From Hysterium pulicare CBS 123377 (taxonomy: Eukaryota > Ascomycota > Dothideomycetes > Hysteriales > Hysteriaceae), in contig AJFK01000025.1 in NCBI GenBank assembly GCA_000467715.1, forward strand, positions 1-64,000: a stretch of 64,000 bases of DNA, in the 5' to 3' direction. Numbering within the stretch: position 1 is the stretch's first letter; the number at the start of each line of letters is the position of its first letter. Below are positions 20,185-32,409 of the stretch, in pieces. Under the pieces are notes generated by a model. It did not search any database. It was not told the DNA's origin and worked only from the letters and a program-made list of their open reading frames with translations. The position numbers were made by a program, and so were the translations under genes.

Positions 20185-21452
20185 TTATCTCCTACGTGAC
20201 GTTGACGCTGATGGGGCTGGCTGGGAGGTGGCAGCCGTCGATCCGCCGCCAGCTTCTTCCAAAAGGTCCATACATGCCGTCAGGACTAAGACGAGGTTAG
20301 ATGAAGCTCATCGGAATAAGTGAGCCGGAAATACTGACTCGCGACGATTTCTTCTTCCCAAACTCCCATCTCGTAATCGACAAGGCCATGCTTCTCCATT
20401 ACGTCGCATAAGCGGACCAAGTCCTTGCCCATGGTCTCCAGGTTCTCGTACTCTATGACCGAGTGTGGCGGTTGAGGTCTTTGTCCAGACTCGATCATCT
20501 GTCGGGTCATCTCTTTTTGTCTCTGCAATGTGGTGAGCCAACAGGTGTTGAATTCCTCCCAAAGTTTCAACCGCTCAGCATGCATGGCTTCTTCGTCGCG
20601 CACTAGACCTATAGTCAATTCAGCTGCTCAGTTCCCCGGCCTCCAAAAAGTGCGCTTACCTAAAGTTTCCGCATTGCCTAGTAACCACTCTGAGATTGTC
20701 ACCAAGAGAGCTCCGGCTTCGCTCAAGCGACCGTCTCGCACATGCTGAAATGTCCTCTTAAGCTCCGTCTGATATTGGTTGTATGCATTATCAAAATCGG
20801 ACCCTCCCTGCGCCGTATAATTTGTCTGCGGAAAGCCCCCTTGCGAGGCGGCTTGGGTTGGATCACTCATTCCAGCGGTGTAGGTTGGCGCAAGCGTTTC
20901 TCGTCCAACGGGACTTTGCTGTGTTGTATATCCTATCGGTGGATATTGCGAAGGGACATTCTGCGTTGCCAATGCGGTTGCAGGCGCGCTGGTCGGACCA
21001 CCTTCACCTGGCACATAATAGTTTTGTGGAACGCCAAACTGGGTTGACAGCACCTCGATGGCCGCATTTTGCCGTGGTTGGTAGGGTTGCACGGAGTCAT
21101 ACGGTGACTGTGGAGTCGCTGCCTGCTGAGAAGGAACATTGTACATTATATTTTGCCCGTACTGAGGATACTGTTGCGGTGCGCGCTGTTGCTCTTGCGC
21201 ATACTCCTGGGCATACGGTAGTCCTGTAGGTTGTATCGACGACCCGACAAATTGTGTCCCTTCCCCATACGCGTAACCGTAGCCCTGGGGAGTCGCGCGA
21301 CTGCCTGTCGAGGGCGCTGACGTCGGCGACTGTGCTGTTGGGGGCGCTTGTCTATAGCGGTCAGGTGCGCTTGCTCCTGGATACTGAAGTCCTTGCTGGC
21401 CTGCGTAACCTGGTGGGTTGCTTTGCCTTTGCCGTCGGTCATTGTTTTCCAT
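20185..21452 (-). CDS. Conserved fungal protein, Gln/Pro/Tyr-rich N-terminus, helical C-terminus
   Basis: Three exons on the minus strand: 21452-20660, 20608-20339 and 20285-20185 (introns GTAAGC...ATAG, 51 nt, and GTCAGT...TTAG, 53 nt); 387 aa. The first ~230 residues are low-complexity and rich in Gln, Pro, Tyr and Gly (PYAQEYAQEQQRAPQQYPQY), prion-like in composition. From about residue 235 comes a conserved helical part: NQYQTELKRTFQHVRDGRL, AGALLVTISEWLLGNAETL, KLWEEFNTCWL, LVRLCDVMEKHGLVDYEMG and ILTACMDLLEE. I recall close relatives of this C-terminal part in many ascomycetes without an assigned function. The frame is open upstream of the ATG for some 25 codons, so an extra 5' exon is possible. 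Confidence 0.8.
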
Positions 21453-24400
21453 CCCAATCGGCCGGCCCTTGGGTGAAAGCGCAAAGGGCGGATCGAGAGC
21501 CCGATACGCCAACGGCGAGACTGGAGGGGTCGCGTAGTTTGCCAGCTTTTCGGCTTATTCGCAACCCTTTTTGCGCGCGGAGTGAATGATGGTGGGCGCG
21601 TGGTGGGGCACAGCCGTGGAATGAAGACGTCGCAAAGAAAGAGGCTTAGTGAATTCTGGATGTCCGCCCCGGCAGAGTCAGTACTTCGAAGCGGTGGTGA
21701 AGAGAGGAAAAGGACTCACGTTGGATTGAAGAAACGAGAAGACAAAGATCTACAGTGGATATAAACACTGCTCTGACGCATCCCAACGCACAGCCACTCG
21801 AGAGCCCGAAGCTGGATGGAGAGGGAGCTTAGCAGCCTCACTGACGCGCTGGACCTGCGCAAGGATTCTCTCAAACTCAAGTGACGAGGATGAAGTGTCA
21901 AGGCAAACCCTAGATCGAAACCACCCGATGGGGAAATGTTGGAGAAAAAAAAAATCGGCGGATGTGTGGGTCAGCTAGACACGTAGCCTGCTGACTGACA
22001 GATGAAAGCTAGCAAAAAGAGAGCGCGGAGAATCCTGGAATTTGTCGAGGAGACGGCCGACCAGGAACAGTATGCTTTAAGTAGGGCTTTCCTTGCAGGT
22101 TCTTCGAGAAGCCCAAAGTCGCGCAGGAGAGTTGGCCTTGAGAATCTTATAGAAACAGCAGCCCGTCGTTCCCGAATCTGAGTAATGCTCACTGGATGAT
22201 GGCTTTTCCAACAACGACGTCTCTTCCAAAAGCACAGGACGATCCGTAGCAGGTGCTGAAAATTGAAGTGAAGCGTCCGCGTGCTCTTCAAGGCAGGCAA
22301 AAGTGCGACAAGCTTACTATATTTGTAAACCGGCGCTGGGCCCACAGGAAACGAAGTGAGCTTCTCGGGAAGCGCTCAATAATAAAAGGTCAATGAAGGT
22401 AGCCAGATTGGGCGCTGGACGAGGCAATGTTAGGTAAAGACTGGAGCTAGGTTTGGAGACAGCTGCAATCTTGCCGAGGAAGGGCGACCAGGTCGGAACT
22501 GATCCTAGGGCTGGAGTGGGGGGGATGATGGCAAGCTTTGGAGAGTGTGTGAAGATGAAGCTATGTAGGTTGGGAGCGAGTAAAGCCACATGGGCACGGC
22601 CAGAGGTCACGGACAGGGAAAAAGGAATGACACAACACGCCACCGCGCAGGCCGTGATGTAGGGCCGGCAGCGGGTGGGTGAGCAAAGAGGGAACTGATG
22701 GCGAGCCAGCCGTCCCAGGATACCTGAAATGTGGTTGTGGCTTTGCGCCGGGGAGAGACGAGAGAGAGACGACGACCACGATGACCTAGTACCTTGCAAG
22801 AAGTCTCCGATATCCGATACAGTATGGGATATGATATGGCGGGGCTTAGGCTAGCATGATACCATGTCTAGCCACGGTTACAGATCTTCTCGATCGACAC
22901 GCGGGCTGGACAGGCATTCTGCAGGGCATCAGTAGTGAGCAAGACGCCGTCAGCCATAACCCAATCCCCTCCTCACCTCTGCCACAGCCGCGCAAACCAC
23001 GCCTACATGTTTCCTCTGACTGCTGCCCGACCGGCTGCGTGAGCTGGCTTTCCATCGGGGACGGCTCTGCCAACCCTCTGGCATCCCGCAGCTTGCCAGG
23101 ACGTAGCCAGACGTGCCAGAGTTGCCGTGCTGCCACCGCAGACGCTGCAAGCTGGCTCTTGGCTTGCCGACTGCCCTCTTTCCGTGGTGAAAGCTGCCCC
23201 TGGAGTTAGCGGACGCCACAGCGAACTCAAGACCGTCTGCACGCCGGCGCAGCTGAGCTAGGCCCTGGCTGTTCGTCTCTAGACATCTATTTCGAGCAGC
23301 ACGTCCAGCAGCCGGCGGGCTGTCGTGGTGCAGGAATGGGTCTGGTCACAGAGGTGTTTCAACCATCGAAGCGGGAGTCAGGCTTTGCAGGCGTCGAGCA
23401 CAGGCGGGGCTCTGATTCGTTTCTCACCAAGTCAAATCATCAAACGTCTATCCAGACCTCTGCGGCGTCATCGCCAGAACTCGGGAGGGGCTCGCAGCGC
23501 AATGACTGTGCGTTACGGGATTCAGGGGGCAATTTCGGCATCGAACGCGACCAAGACTCGCTCATCTCCTTGATGCGGGAGCCCGCAGGGATTTTCACGC
23601 GCTGACGATCATCCTCCACTTCCACAGCCTCACTCGCCGATCCTGAGAATAAGGCGACGCTCGTCACTGGCTGGGCTCGCTATCCTGGCCGTTTCGCGTT
23701 TGAACGAAACCGAAACCGCATCTGGTCCAGCGAGCGCGATTCTCCACGAAATAATCTCTCCCAAACGGCCAAGGTTGAGCAGCGCCCGGCACCTATCGTG
23801 TTTAACATGATCAACTCGCCTGGCCTACCAGACTCGGCAAACGCAGCTCGTCGACTCGGAGGATCGCTCTGCAGTCTAAGTGGAGCCCGCACGACAGGAG
23901 CCTTCCGACGCGCACCGTGCCAAAAGTTCGTTCGTTGTTCTAACGCTTCCTACTCTCGAAGATCACACGGAAGCCTGCGTGAAGCCAATGCCACATTATT
24001 TCCGATTGCTATTCAGTGGTACTGCTCACGTGGCGCCGCGCAAGGGTTTCCTGACAGTATTCGCTGCTCAAAGGCACCGCACATAGGTGCACGCATGGGA
24101 TGGAAGCGTGGAGTGAAACGGGCCGTCGTTAAAATTAGGTAGCGCTCAAGCTGTGATCAAACACTAAAACCGTCATCACGATCAACAACGGCGATCGTTA
24201 GCGGTCTCGCACATCATCCGATGTCCCCAGGCTAGACGAAATTGCAGGAAGCCCTATCTGCACGCTTTTGTCGACTTCGAGAAGGTTTCATTTCATTCGA
24301 GAAGTCATTCTGTCCTTTCTAGGGGAAATTACCACGCCTCTCGCTCGCATTGGTTCAACCCTGGTACGGATGAGGCTGTGGCCCTGTTGAAACACCTGCG

Positions 24401-25809
24401 CACGTGTGTTGAAATGGTTACTTTGCCGCAGCTGCATGTTGGAGATCATACAGATGCGGCATCCCTGCGGACCCTCGCGCGTCCGCCTTCCATCTCAACC
24501 TGCGGCACTTTCGAACGATTTGAGTTCACGCCAGTCGTCGATCAAGAAAACGGGCTTTATCCTGCTTCTGGTGAAATGCAACGTTCGAGCATAGCCCCTG
24601 GTTTTAGCCGTTGAGGCTGCACTCCTACGTGCCATCTGATTGCCGGCGTCAGATTGGCGACTTCGTGGGCGAACGAATGAAAATGGAACTTCCGCAAGCT
24701 GTTGAACCACCTTAAACAATATACTTGCAAAACTGCTTTCGTCGCAAAGTACGGTTAAAGCACAAATGCACTTCCAAGCCTGGAGGAGAGATTACCCTGA
24801 AGCCCGGACGCTTGCTTGCTTCCACACTACTACCAAACGAGGAATGATAGCTATTGCTTCTAAGAGCGCCTCCAAGCCGTTGACTATCCTCACGCTAACT
24901 ATCACCCTCTAAATGATCCGATTATGACGTTTTCTCCATCGGCACAAGGATTTTAATCCTTTGCCCACTTCATGAACTACGCCTTCCCAGCTTTAGGACG
25001 ACTGCTGCTTTGATTAAACGGCCTGCGAGTCTCCATTGGGATGCCTCCAAAACAAGTATTCGCCCAATGCAGCAAAGACCTCAAACTGGGCGAGTAGGAG
25101 AAACCTGCGACGCTTACTATGATGAACTTGCCGATAGACCACGTCAGCCAGTCAAAGCGCTCGTCTGTAATCCTGCTCATTACTCCGCGTTCGCGTAATA
25201 ACAACCCTTGAAATTGGAATCGATCTTGTCTATCATCCGGGTGACATGAAGTTCACTGCCGGCAGGACACGAGGCGAAGGGTTAGCCGGGAAAAGGAGAA
25301 GCCGTGACTGGTCGTTTGTCGACGTCCAACTGTACGAACCGTTCAGTCGGTAACTTCACTAAAATCCACACCGAGGCATGAACGATCATTCAGGAATCAA
25401 ACACACTTTGTAAGCCACAATAGGTCACAATTCCAGAAGCTTTCTCCGTGCCTGAACGCCCATGCGGCGACCACTTACCCTAACTGTTTAGTCAACTAAG
25501 GTTCTAGGCCATCTCAAACGTCCACCGGAGCACCACGTGCGCATTGAATGCACTTTCAGCCCGGTTGAGGGTATGGAATATTTCATACGACATCATTAGC
25601 ATGGATCAGGATCAAACAGAGATCATTTATTAGAATTTCGCAAATCGAATACGAAATGTTCAGTCCCATGCCGAACCAAACTTTGCCTCGAAAGCGACAC
25701 CGCGAACGGCTTACTCTATACAGTTTAATCGCTAATTTACAGAACGAAAGCTTGCAGTAGTCGAGAAGCAGCAATATATACACGACAATGTACAGAGAGA
25801 TGTGTACAC
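21453..25809. other. 4.4-kb gene-poor spacer
   Basis: No gene supported. Short frames overlap on both strands (22317-22799 minus, 22856-23209 plus, 23798-24142 plus) with no recognisable domain, splice pattern or codon bias. The stretch 22.3-24 kb is fairly GC-rich. It begins with the promoter and 5' UTR of the Gln/Pro-rich gene and ends with the 3' flank of the uS9m gene. A long regulatory region or noncoding RNA is possible but not shown. Confidence 0.4.
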
Positions 25810-27004
25810 TCAACGCTTAACCCAGGTTGGCATCTTGCGAGCCTTGACATGTCCCGCTTTCTTCCGCTCCACCTTCCTTGGATCGCGAGTCACGCAGCCA
25901 GCTGTGAAAAGCGAATTAGCAATCATTTCTTTCACATGAAGCATAATACCAGACGTGGATGAAATGCCAAGAATGCGGCGGCTTTCCGGTTCCAGAACGA
26001 AACTCTCCATCCGGAGAAGCCTTGAGAAACCACCGATTCGGTGACCAGAAGGATAGAATGAAGCGTATCAAGACGGAACGCAAGGAACTCGCTATTCGTG
26101 ACTTACCTCGTCGCAAAGCAGGTTTCAACATTGGTTCGTGCACAAGTAAAGCTTTCGCAACTGCCAGCGTCAAAGCCTCAGCCTGACCTGTTACTCCTCC
26201 GCCCTTAACCAGCCCCCAAACATTATATTTGTCCAGTCGTTGGGTTGATTTCAAAGCCCAAACGGCGCTCTCTCGGTCATGCAGCCTGCCAAAAAATTGT
26301 GCCAAAGTCTTGCCATTGATCAAGACCTCGCCTTCGCCTTCCACTAACCAAGCAACTGCAGAAGATGTTTTCCTTCGTCCTACACCTTTGGACCTTCCGA
26401 AGTCATCTATTATTCCAGGCTTGGCTCTGTTCTCGTGTGGCTGAACATCCTTCTTGTATCTCTTCATAGCTACTGTGACTTCTTCTGGCATCAAGGATGG
26501 GTGTATCCGATTCAGTCGATGTAATATCTCAAGGACCCTTTGGTATCTAAGAGTTTTGACGGGCTCGTTGACCATAACTCTGTACTGATGAATAGTCTTC
26601 CAGGCGACTCTGGGGGCTTCGACGGTGGGAACAACGGGGAGTATAGCAAATTTTCGAAATAAGGCTTCGAGAGAGATCAAGTCGTCGGTAAAGTCGGGCT
26701 TTGCGCTGAAATATGAGGGCGATGCGGGAACAACGCGGATTCTTTTTAATAGGTTGTTCTGCTCCTTCTTCGGATCTCCTTGCCCATCCTTGCTAAATTC
26801 GATGGGAGGTGCAGCGATAATTTTGTCGGTCGGCTGGGGGACAATCTCAGCATGACCAGCATGTCTTGTCGTGCTGGTTGAGAGACATCTCAAATACGTC
26901 GGATGAAGGGTCCTTCGAAAGAATCGCGGCGAGTAAGGTTGGTAGGAGCCGCCTATTGAGTCTACAGCTCTCCCGAGCGTTCTCGAGAGTTCCCTCCTAC
27001 TCAT
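25810..27004 (-). CDS. MRPS9: Mitochondrial small-subunit ribosomal protein uS9m
   Basis: Two exons on the minus strand, 27004-26107 and 25901-25810 (205-nt intron, GTAAGT...CACAG); 329 aa. The N-terminus is basic and rich in Arg, Ser and Thr with no acidic residue for long stretches ([20 protein letters not shown]), fitting a mitochondrial presequence. The uS9 core runs from about residue 205 on: [56 protein letters not shown], and the C-terminus is [20 protein letters not shown] ending in WVKR, the tail that reaches the ribosomal P site. It acts in the mitoribosome. Head to head with eEF1B-gamma, 277 bp apart, so two translation genes share one promoter region. Confidence 0.95.
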
Positions 27005-27281
27005 TTCGCCACCAATTGGCTGTGAATGGCGGCAATCGCTCCGGTCTTGATGAAGTTGTGGATGGTTTTCACCCCGAAGTCAAATCCCCAAAGTTTGATG
27101 CGGCTCTGGAAAGTCGTGACTAAGCAGTCCGATCACCGAGCTATTCCCATTTGATTTGCGCGAAAATTCCCACACAACACCTTTGCTTCGAGGCAACGAT
27201 CCCACACCACCGCAACTCTTCTTCTACACACAACTGTTTAAACAGCCGCCTCTACTAATTGAGCAGCGAACAACCGCAATC
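27005..27281. promoter_or_regulatory. Bidirectional promoter, MRPS9 / eEF1B-gamma
   Basis: 277 bp between divergent ATGs. A CCAAT box (CACCAATTGGC, palindromic, so readable on both strands) sits at about 27008-27018, very near the uS9m start. No TATA box seen. Confidence 0.5.
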
Positions 27282-28821
27282 ATGTCTTTCGGTAAGATCT
27301 ACAGCTACGAGGTAAGTCAAACCTTCAACCCAACATATTTGGGATGACTCTTAACCTGACACATTGCAAAGGGCAACCCACGTACTACAGCAATTCTTGC
27401 TGTTGCTAAAGCAAATGGACTCGATCTCGAGTTCGTTTCCACAGAGCCGGCTAAGGGTGTCTCTACCGAGTACCTGAAGCTTAACAAGCTTGGAAAAGTC
27501 CCTACGTTCGAAGGTGCTGACGGCTATGCTTTGACCGAGAGCATTGCCATCGCAGTCTACGGTAAGTACATGCTGCGATCCTACCTTTACTCTTTTTTTT
27601 CATGATGAGGCATATTATAATTACAGTTATCCCTGTCTGAACATAAGTTGTTGAGATATTTTGACTCTGATTCCATTCCACATCCTTATGTACTGCAAAA
27701 CAAACATAATGTATCACCAAGCTAACTCGGAGAAGTGACCTCACAGAACGAGAAGACCACCCTCCTGGGCAAGACCAAGCAAGACTACGCCTCTATCCTT
27801 CGATGGATGTCTTATGCCAACTCAGAGATCCTTCCAAGTCTCGGTGGCTGGTTCCGTCCTATCATTGGCCGTGACCCATACAACAAGAAGAACGTCGATG
27901 ATTCACAGAAGGCTGCGTTGAAGGCTGTCCAGACTTTGGAGGAACACCTTCTTGTTCACACATACCTCGTTGGCGAGCGTTTGACCCTTGCCGACCTTTT
28001 CGCCGTTGGCATCTTGAGCCGTGGCTTTCAATATTTCTTCGACAAGAAGTGGCGTTCGGAGAACCCTAACGTCACGCGTTGGTATGAGACTGTCTACAAC
28101 CAGTCAATCTACTCCGCAGTCGTGCCCAAGCTTGCCTTCATTGACGAGGCCATCAAGAATGTCCCTCCCAAGAAAGAAGCACCAAAGAAGGAGCAAAAGA
28201 AGGAGCAGCCCAAGGCTGCGCCAAAGCCAAAGAAGGAGGAAGCAGACGATGAAGAAGAGGAGGATAAGCCGGCTCCCAAGCCAAAGCACCCTCTTGAGCA
28301 GCTTCCTCGTGCGACGTTTGTCTTGGATGACTGGAAGCGCAAGTACTCCAACGAGGAAACTCGCGAGGTTGCTCTCCCATGGTTCTGGGAGAAGATGAAC
28401 TTTGAGGAGTACTCCATCTGGCGGCTAGACTACAAGTACAACGATGAGTTGACCATGACTTTCATGACATCCAACTTGATTGGTAAGTTAAAAGTTTCTG
28501 ATGTGCATGTCCACCTATCTAATATTTCTCGCAGGCGGCTTCTTTGCCCGTCTTGAGGGCAGCCGCAAGTACATTTTCGGCGCTGCGTCTGTGTATGGCG
28601 TGACCAACGACTCCGTGGTCCGTGGTGCTTTCGTCATCCGTGGCCAGGAAGCTCTCCCAGCTTTCGATGTCGCCCCCGACTACGAGAGCTACGAGTTCAC
28701 TAAGCTCGACCCCAAGAAGAGTGAGGACAAGGAGTTCGTCGATGACATGTGGGCATGGGACAAGCCCATCGAGGTCAACGGCAAGAGCTACGAGTGGGCT
28801 GACGGCAAGGTCTTCAAGTAG
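27282..28821 (+). CDS. TEF3/CAM1 family (eEF1B-gamma): Translation elongation factor 1B subunit gamma
   Basis: Four exons: 27282-27311, 27372-27561, 27736-28482 and 28535-28821; 417 aa, the usual length. Residues 1-80 form a GST-type thioredoxin fold (GKIYSYEGNPRTTAILAVAK, TEYLKLNKLGKVPTFEGADG), about 90-200 the all-helical GST part (SILRWMSYANSEILPSLGGW, VHTYLVGERLTLADLFAVG), about 210-255 a Lys/Pro/Glu-rich linker, and about 260-417 the EF1G domain (WFWEKMNFEEYSIWRLDYKY, GGFFARLEGSRKYIFGAASV, WAWDKPIEVNGKSYEWADGK). It scaffolds the nucleotide-exchange complex for eEF1A in the cytosol. Odd point: the acceptors of introns 1 and 2 read AAG rather than CAG/TAG; both are needed to keep the conserved frame. 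Confidence 0.96.
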
Positions 28822-30575
28822 ATGGATTTGGTGGCGCTGTGTACTTGCTTGGGATGTGTTTGGCCTTAGAAGTACACACACGTGTTGATGGATGAACGTG
28901 CTACGACCACGATGGACGCGAGAACGATGGGATGGCTGATTATGTAGCTGAGCAGAGGCTCAAACCCCCGCATTGAGCATATACCTGGAACCACCTGCTT
29001 CCGTCGTCTCGAATTCACCAATAAGCAGTTTGAGCGAGCAATGCGTGATTATGCCGTCTTCTAGAAAAGACGTAGCCACCTGCAGGGTGAATGCGGGGCA
29101 CACCATGCCAACCAAGATCATGCAGCACCGATGGCCCATGGTACTCCCGTGCATTGCCTTTTTGGATGCAAACCATACCGGGGACTGCATTCCGTTGGCG
29201 AGATGTTGCTAGGTTGAAGGGTGTTAGGCACATGTTGGGCATGAGGGTGATGCCGCTTTCAAGCACAGAGTGACACCTTGATGGATCCACCGCGACCCAA
29301 CGGTACGGCGGAACTCGAGTGACAGCTGCCAGTAGCAGTGGCAGCTTGGTAGGCAGCCTGGCAGGCTCTGAGCTTCAGGGCTCCTACACGCCGTTTTGTT
29401 TGTCTGGACCGCTTTCTTCTGCAGACGCAGGGCTCAGCCAGCCCTGCTCGTGTTCGACTGCCTTTTCAGGTGGGCATTCTGTGGCGTCGTGCGTGTTGCG
29501 TGATTGGCTGGGCTAGAGAGTGTGGAGTGAAGTGGCCGACATCGTTCGTTTCTCTTGTTTCTTTTAGCCCATCGACACCGACACTTCAGATCAGATATCT
29601 ACCCAGACTCCAAGACATATTGCACCGCGCTTTGCAGCCGTCGAGCAAACATTCCGCTTTGTTGGGCCCCCAAGGGAGGATTCGCGACCTTCTTCCGCTT
29701 GTCGACGCCCCGCGAACGTGAACGCCCGCTAGAAGCCTCACACGTGTTCCGCCGTTCGCGACGTTGGAGGCTGTCCACCTCTTTATTACGCCAAACAGAG
29801 CGTGCGCCGTCGTTCTTCATTTCTGTGTACGTTCCTTCTTGTGTATTGCCCGGTTGGTGCCAGACGGTTACGTGCGTTTCCTAGCGCTTGAGGGTCCTCG
29901 GACTTGATCCAGCGGTTGGCTGCATACAGCAGAACCATCAAAACGGGAGCAACCGTTCGTGTGTCCCGTGACGCAAGACGAGAAAGCGTCGCTTTCGAAG
30001 TGTTACCGGGCTTGTTTGGAGGCTTTAAGGCGTTCTTACGAGACGCGGAAGAGGAGAATCAGTGGCCCTGTTTCAGAGCTCGTTGAAGGCTTCATTCGGA
30101 CGTTGTTGGCAGTTTACGCAGTGTCTTCCCCGTCCGTTTCAGACTTCTCTGTGCGTTCGAGTTCAAGCTCCCAAAACGCTTGACTAGACGATCGTCCCGC
30201 TCTTTTTGGCTTTGTTCTGGAAGGTACTAGAAGATATTGGGCTTTTCCGTTGAGACAGTACCTGTCCGCTCACCGTCCCTGAGATCCCGTCGATACGGAT
30301 CACTGTGTGAGCGTTTCGGGAGGAGCCGCCTTCATGAAAGACAGTGATGGAGCTTCGGGTCTGGCTCGTCGCGCGTCACATCAGGCGATCGAGCCTGCCA
30401 TTCAGGTAATATGCTTGGTATGTTTAATTCCATTCTCTCTAGATCGCCACAAAGCTTGTCATTTTAGATTGCTGCTTCCGCCCTAAAGGGCGGCGAGGAC
30501 CGCCACCGCCTCATCCTGTCTTGCCATGTCCATATCCGTGGATCAAGTCTCGGCATCTGCAAGTCGCCATACGAG
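28822..30575. other. 1.75-kb intergenic region
   Basis: No gene supported; frames up to about 110 codons overlap on both strands without recognisable products. A short tandem run (three copies of a ctcaaa/actctc unit) lies just downstream at about 30602-30626. It is the 3' flank of eEF1B-gamma and a long promoter for the phosphodiesterase gene. Confidence 0.4.
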
Positions 30576-32409
30576 ATGAGGTGCAATTTCACGGATCCTC
30601 GGCTCTCAAACTCTCAAACTCTCAAAACCACTCCCGTACCCGTAACAGAAACATATCTAACCATAGTTCTAGGGATCTGGAGGTGGCCCAAGCGAAGACA
30701 ATGTGACTGGGCTTCTCGTCCGATCTATGGCATCAAAATGGGCGAAGAATTCTGTCTTGGCCGTTGATGCTGGGTCGCATCTTGCTGCTATTACCCGAAT
30801 ATTAGAAAGTGACTTTCCCTTGATCTCCGGAACAGAACAAGTAACTACATCGAGACATAGAGACGGACTCGGCCAAAATAGGGCACCTAGTCCAAAAGAT
30901 GCCAATATACCCAATTCGGAAGACTCGGATTCAGACTCGCACGATTCTTCTGGATCGGTATCGCCCACCATCACAACGCTTGACAAAGGCCCGTTCGCTG
31001 GACTACCATTCCCACATACTTCCGCTCGTGCAAACGCCCTGCACGTTGTTCGCGAACACGTTTCTACGTATTTGATTACGCACCCGCATCTCGACCATGT
31101 TTCTGGTTTCGTTATCAATACAGCCGCGTTTCACAATACCTCGCGACCTAAACGACTTGCGGCTCTTCCGTTCACCGTCAACGCAATTAAAACGCATTTA
31201 TTCAACAACATAGTGTGGCCGAATCTGACAGATGAAGACGGCGGCGTAGGCCTGGTGACATATCAGCGTCTAGCCGACGGGGGGAATATCGCCCTCGGAG
31301 AAGGCCATGGAAGAGGCTACATTGAAGTCTGTGATGGTCTCGCAGTCAAAGGATTCAAGGTCTCCCACGGACACTGCATGCGCGGTCCTGGCCACGTTCA
31401 CCGAGGCAGTAATGCAAATGTCCCTGAAACTCCTGGACCCAGTGCTTTACATCACGCCACCGCTAGTGTAACCGTCAACGCAGACGGACGAGAAGGTCGA
31501 TCTCTATCTTTCTCACTACCCTCGCAGCCAGGGACTCCGCTGTTCACAGGCACTACAGGCGAAGCCAAACGTGGCAGTAACCAATACGAGGAATGTGTCA
31601 TTGATAGTTCTGCATATTTCATCCGCACTGAAGCTACACATTCCAACACGGCCCGCGAAGTACTCATCTTCGGAGATGTTGAACCAGATTCGGTTTCCCT
31701 GTCTCCCCGCACTGCTCATGTATGGCAAGAAGCTGCTCCTAAGATCGCATCAGGGCTCCTCACAGGAATATTCATCGAATGCAGCTACAACAACAGCCAA
31801 GGCGATGCTGTGCTGTATGGTCATTTGGCGCCTCGACATCTGATTGCCGAGCTGCAGAATTTGGGTGAAATGGTCAAAGAGGCGAAGAAAGAGATAGAGC
31901 GAGAAAGGGAAGAGCACCGAAAAGGGAGAAAGAGGAAAAGACATAGCAATGGATTCTTGAACATGGACGGCAGTAATGCTACAGATGAGAAGGTCCGAAA
32001 GGCCAGCAGGCATAGACCTCCAACATTAGATTCCAAGGAAACCCAGACGGATGAGACGATGGCGGACTATGTTCCTTCCCCAACTCCGGGTCCTGGAAGG
32101 CAGTCGAGAACAAACACGGGGACAGCTACGCCTACTGCTATGGGGCATCCCTCAGCACCAGCTGCTCTCAATCTAGGACCTGCATCTGCAGAGCATACCA
32201 AAGCTTTATTTGCAGCAATGAATGATCCGCCGCTGAAGGGCGTCAAAGTTGTCATCATTCATGTCAAAGACACCCTAGCTGACGGACCACTGGTCGGCGA
32301 AAGCATTTTGCGCGAACTAGAAGACATGGACAGTACGTTATCGGGCCAAGGGAAAGGACTAGGCTGCACATTTGATGTCAGCCACAGCGGAGGAACCTAC
32401 TGGTTTTGA
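30576..32409 (+). CDS. PDE1: Low-affinity cAMP phosphodiesterase (class II, PDE1 type)
   Basis: Hydrolyses cAMP (and cGMP) and so damps PKA signalling. The large frame from 30673 gives 578 aa and holds the class II metal motif THPHLDHVSGF (His-x-His-x-Asp-His, codons at 31078-31098), then FKVSHGHCMRGPGHVH, REVLIFGDVEPDS, IFIECSYNNSQ, YGHLAPRHLIAELQ and VVIIHVKDTL, the order seen in the metallo-beta-lactamase-like fold. Between about residues 375 and 460 is a charged, disordered insert. The N-terminal strand is a puzzle: a frame from the ATG at 30576 ends TETYLTIVLG and the main frame begins GSGGGPSEDNVTG; family members have IVLGSGGGP unbroken. Either there is one extra G in GGG at 30672-30674, or an intron ends at the TAG at 30670-30672. 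The 5' end is therefore uncertain. Confidence 0.88.

Noticed and set aside
22317-24142. Frames of 110-160 codons in the second spacer
   Set aside because: Overlapping on several frames with no recognisable product; GC-rich DNA gives long chance frames.
30600-30630. Short ctcaaact tandem run as a possible microsatellite
   Set aside because: Only about three imperfect units; noted in the spacer entry but not significant.
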